From Oscillospiraceae bacterium (GTDB lineage Bacteria > Bacillota > Clostridia > Oscillospirales > QAMX01): DNA of 33,698 bases. Position 1 is the first letter of the stretch; the number at the start of each line of letters is the position of its first letter. The position numbers and the translations under genes are program-made. The notes under the pieces are model-generated. The model had not been told where the DNA came from. It worked only from the letters and a program-made list of their open reading frames with translations, and ran no database searches. Shown piece by piece: positions 32,035-33,698 of this stretch. The stretch covers positions 1 to 33,698 of the forward strand of contig SVMB01000034.1 of NCBI GenBank assembly GCA_015067675.1, written 5' to 3'.

Positions 32035-32814
32035 ATGGCTTTTGAAATTTCTCTTGCGGGCAAGATTGCCCTTGTTACCGGCGGCGCCCGTGGTATCGGT
32101 GCTGAAATCTGCCGCAAAATGGCAAAGGCCGGCGCAGATATCGTAATCAACTACTACCACTCCGATGCTGACCGCAATGCGGCAGCCAAGCTTTCCGATG
32201 AGCTCAAGGCCGCCGGCACGAAGGTTCTGCTCTGCGAGTGCGACATCTCCAAGGAAGACGAAGTCATCGCGATGATGGAGTCTGTGAAAGCTTCCTTCGG
32301 CGCTCTGGATATCGTCGTCAACAATGCCGGTATTCTCATGACCCGCACCTTCGAGACCATGACCTTTGCCGAATGGCGCGCCATCAACGGCGTCATCATG
32401 GACGGTTCATTCCTGGTCAGCAAGTATGCGCTGCCCATGATGCGCACCGGCGGTTCCTTCGTGATGATCTCCAGCAACGTGGCCATCAACGGCGGCGGCG
32501 GCAGCCCTGCCTATCCTGCCGCGAAGGCAGGCCTTGAGGGTCTTGCCCGTCAGATCGTCATCGAGCACGCTGCCAACGGCATCCGTGCCAACATCATTCA
32601 GCCTGCGGTCATCGACACCGAGATGTTCCGTCAGCGCTATCCCACCGACGAGGACGTAGCCAACTACGGTCGTCGTATGCCGGTGGGCAGAGTCGGTACG
32701 CCTGCGGATATCGCCAATGCGGCGGTGTTCCTCGCCTCCGACGAAGCTTCCTACATCTGCGGCGTCACGCTGCAGGTCGACGGCGGCCGTACCTACTACG
32801 CGAAAATGAAATAA
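32035..32814 (+). CDS. SDR-family oxidoreductase (259 aa)
   Basis: A classical SDR of 259 residues. It shows TGGARGIG (15-22), NNAG (96-99), N118, S146/S147, Y160 and K164 (YPAAKAG), and a C-terminal LQVDGG, as in FabG-like 3-ketoacyl or sugar/polyol dehydrogenases. It begins 12 nt after the aminotransferase with GAGG before the ATG. It is therefore part of the same strongly expressed operon and may supply or remove the carbonyl compound used by the aminotransferase. It is only distantly similar to the SDR at 29509-30321. Confidence 0.9.
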   Translation: MAFEISLAGKIALVTGGARGIGAEICRKMAKAGADIVINYYHSDADRNAAAKLSDELKAAGTKVLLCECDISKEDEVIAMMESVKASFGALDIVVNNAGILMTRTFETMTFAEWRAINGVIMDGSFLVSKYALPMMRTGGSFVMISSNVAINGGGGSPAYPAAKAGLEGLARQIVIEHAANGIRANIIQPAVIDTEMFRQRYPTDEDVANYGRRMPVGRVGTPADIANAAVFLASDEASYICGVTLQVDGGRTYYAKMK

Positions 32815-32831
32815 TCGTCCAACGGACGCAG

Positions 32832-32866
32832 AAAACCACCCCGGCTATGCCGGGGTGGTTTTTATG
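32832..32866. terminator. Bidirectional intrinsic terminator
   Basis: A perfect 14-bp stem (32832-32845 with 32849-32862) has a three-base loop and is flanked by T-runs on the plus strand (TTTTT). It separates the SDR gene from the convergent SGNH gene. Confidence 0.88.
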
Positions 32867-32875
32867 TGTATTTAC

Positions 32876-33595
32876 TTACATTCCCAGCATCGTCTCCGCC
32901 AGAGAAATCGCAAAGAGCCAGTTCATCTCGCGGGTGGGATGGTTGATCTTATTGGACAGAAGCTCGGTGATATTGGCGCCGGTCTCGTAAAGCCTTCTCC
33001 AGCGTGCGTAGCAGTCGCAGACGGTAACACCATGTTTTGCACAGAGATCCTTGGCTGCATCCAGATAAAGCGCCATGCCGCCGTCCAGCTCCCGCTTTGC
33101 GCAGCCTTCAGCGACCTTTTTGAGATGCTCGTCCAGCAGCAGCGGACTGACATCAGTACACATCATGTTGGGCGTCATGAAGATGATCTCGCAGTCTGCA
33201 GCTTTGAGCTTTGTAAAGATCCCCTCCAGAGCATCCAGATACACCGGCAGCTTTTCCTCTCCCCCACCGGAATCGTTGAGGCCGAAGCACACAACCGTCA
33301 GGTCGGGATTGTGAGAGAGTACATCACGTTCAAGTCGCTCCAGTCCATGCTGTGCATTGCCGCCGCTGACACCGGCGTTGATGATGTTGACCGGGACGCC
33401 CGGATAAAGAACGGCGAATAAATGGGCAAGATCCGCGTGGTAGGCATGATCTTTATCGAAAAACGGACTGTGGTCACCGGTCAGCGTAGAGCCAAAGCAG
33501 CCTTGCGTCACGCTGTCACCCAGAAAGGCAATCGTGACACCGGGTTCATTCCAGTTATCCTTCGCCCGACGGGCGATTTTTTCTGCAATACGCAT
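32876..33595 (-). CDS. SGNH/GDSL-family hydrolase (239 aa)
   Basis: A third type of SGNH hydrolase in the window. It shows IAFLGDSVTQG (block I), INAGVSGGNA (block II), VCFGLNDSGGG (block III) and NKINHPTREMN (block V, with the catalytic His; Asn stands in the Asp position). No signal peptide. GGAGG lies one base from an ATG at 33601 but 7 bases from the ATG at 33595, so the latter is chosen. It begins 20 nt after the stop of the right-edge gene, which suggests an operon continuing beyond the window. Probable carbohydrate esterase, such as an acetyl-xylan or rhamnogalacturonan acetylesterase-like enzyme. Confidence 0.87.
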   Translation of the reverse strand: MRIAEKIARRAKDNWNEPGVTIAFLGDSVTQGCFGSTLTGDHSPFFDKDHAYHADLAHLFAVLYPGVPVNIINAGVSGGNAQHGLERLERDVLSHNPDLTVVCFGLNDSGGGEEKLPVYLDALEGIFTKLKAADCEIIFMTPNMMCTDVSPLLLDEHLKKVAEGCAKRELDGGMALYLDAAKDLCAKHGVTVCDCYARWRRLYETGANITELLSNKINHPTREMNWLFAISLAETMLGM

Positions 33596-33615
33596 TTTCA
33601 TACCTCCGTTAGCCG

Positions 33616-33698
33616 TTAGAAATCTCTTGCAACGGGAACCCGTTCGCCGTGAGCACATTCGCCGATCGCCGTAAGCTGCAGCATCATATTACCAACGC
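33616..33698 (-). CDS. Partial CDS, C-terminus, possibly an FGGY-family sugar kinase
   Basis: The last 26 codons of a gene entering from the right edge. The visible end is VGNMMLQLTAIGECAHGERV followed by PVARDF and a TAA stop. The GNMMLQLTAIGE pattern resembles the ATALGNxxxQxxALGE helix near the C-terminus of rhamnulokinase/FGGY carbohydrate kinases. The evidence is short and the call is tentative. The spacing to the SGNH gene indicates cotranscription. Confidence 0.4.
   Translation of the reverse strand, partial: VGNMMLQLTAIGECAHGERVPVARDF

Noticed and set aside
30544..32160. A 538-codon open frame on the minus strand opposite the aminotransferase and SDR genes.
   Set aside because: Same cause: antisense of a highly biased gene. 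It also runs across the promoter and both real coding regions.
1..33698. CRISPR arrays, tRNA or rRNA genes, phage genes and toxin-antitoxin pairs.
   Set aside because: No regularly spaced repeats, cloverleaf genes, rRNA segments, or matching small gene pairs were seen by eye.

Overview
The window looks like a chromosomal segment of a Gram-positive Clostridia-type bacterium, perhaps an Oscillospirales or Christensenellales relative. The reasons are strong AGGAGG ribosome-binding sites, a T-box leader, a class I FMN riboswitch over a RibU-type vitamin transporter, sigma-A promoters almost all with a 17-bp spacer, and a C-ending codon bias. The taxonomic placement is inference; there is no rRNA or other marker. 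I see no tRNA, IS element, phage gene or CRISPR array.

Left part (1-6650). The edge holds the first 26 codons of a probable corrinoid protein on the minus strand. It is followed by a leucine operon under a promoter and a leucyl T-box: leuA (type 2), leuC, leuD and leuB, with two GNAT acetyltransferase genes appended before a terminator.

Middle part (6674-18113). A minus-strand group runs from an FMN riboswitch through ribU, a pyridoxamine-oxidase-fold flavoprotein (ATGA overlap with ribU), a histidine phosphatase and two tandem SGNH hydrolases. The two SGNH genes are separated by a decayed 3' fragment of the phosphatase gene, a scar of segmental duplication. A plus-strand pair follows: a small conserved protein and a membrane-anchored DNA/RNA non-specific endonuclease. 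Next come a minus operon of two tandem PHP-domain proteins plus an SGNH hydrolase, a highly expressed iron alcohol dehydrogenase, a CPA2-type cation/proton antiporter and a second histidine phosphatase.

Right part (18180-33698). This is the most interesting region. An AraC regulator is divergent from an eight-gene plus-strand operon: an UlaG-like metallo-hydrolase, an enolase-superfamily sugar-acid dehydratase, three tandem GH16-like glycosidases, two tandem GH39-like (clan GH-A) glycosidases and a short-chain dehydrogenase. Behind the regulator, on the minus strand, is a 966-residue protein with a glycosidase-like layout that I cannot place in a known family. None of these glycosidases has a visible signal peptide. 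The set suggests uptake of an oligosaccharide, cytoplasmic cleavage, then oxidation to a lactone, ring opening and dehydration (a non-phosphorylative sugar route). No transporter, aldolase or KDG kinase lies in the window, so the pathway is incomplete here.

A separate, strongly expressed pair follows (class III aminotransferase and SDR), then an SGNH hydrolase downstream of what may be the C-terminus of an FGGY sugar kinase at the right edge. A recurring theme is local tandem duplication: SGNH x2, PHP x2, GH16 x3 and GH39-like x2.
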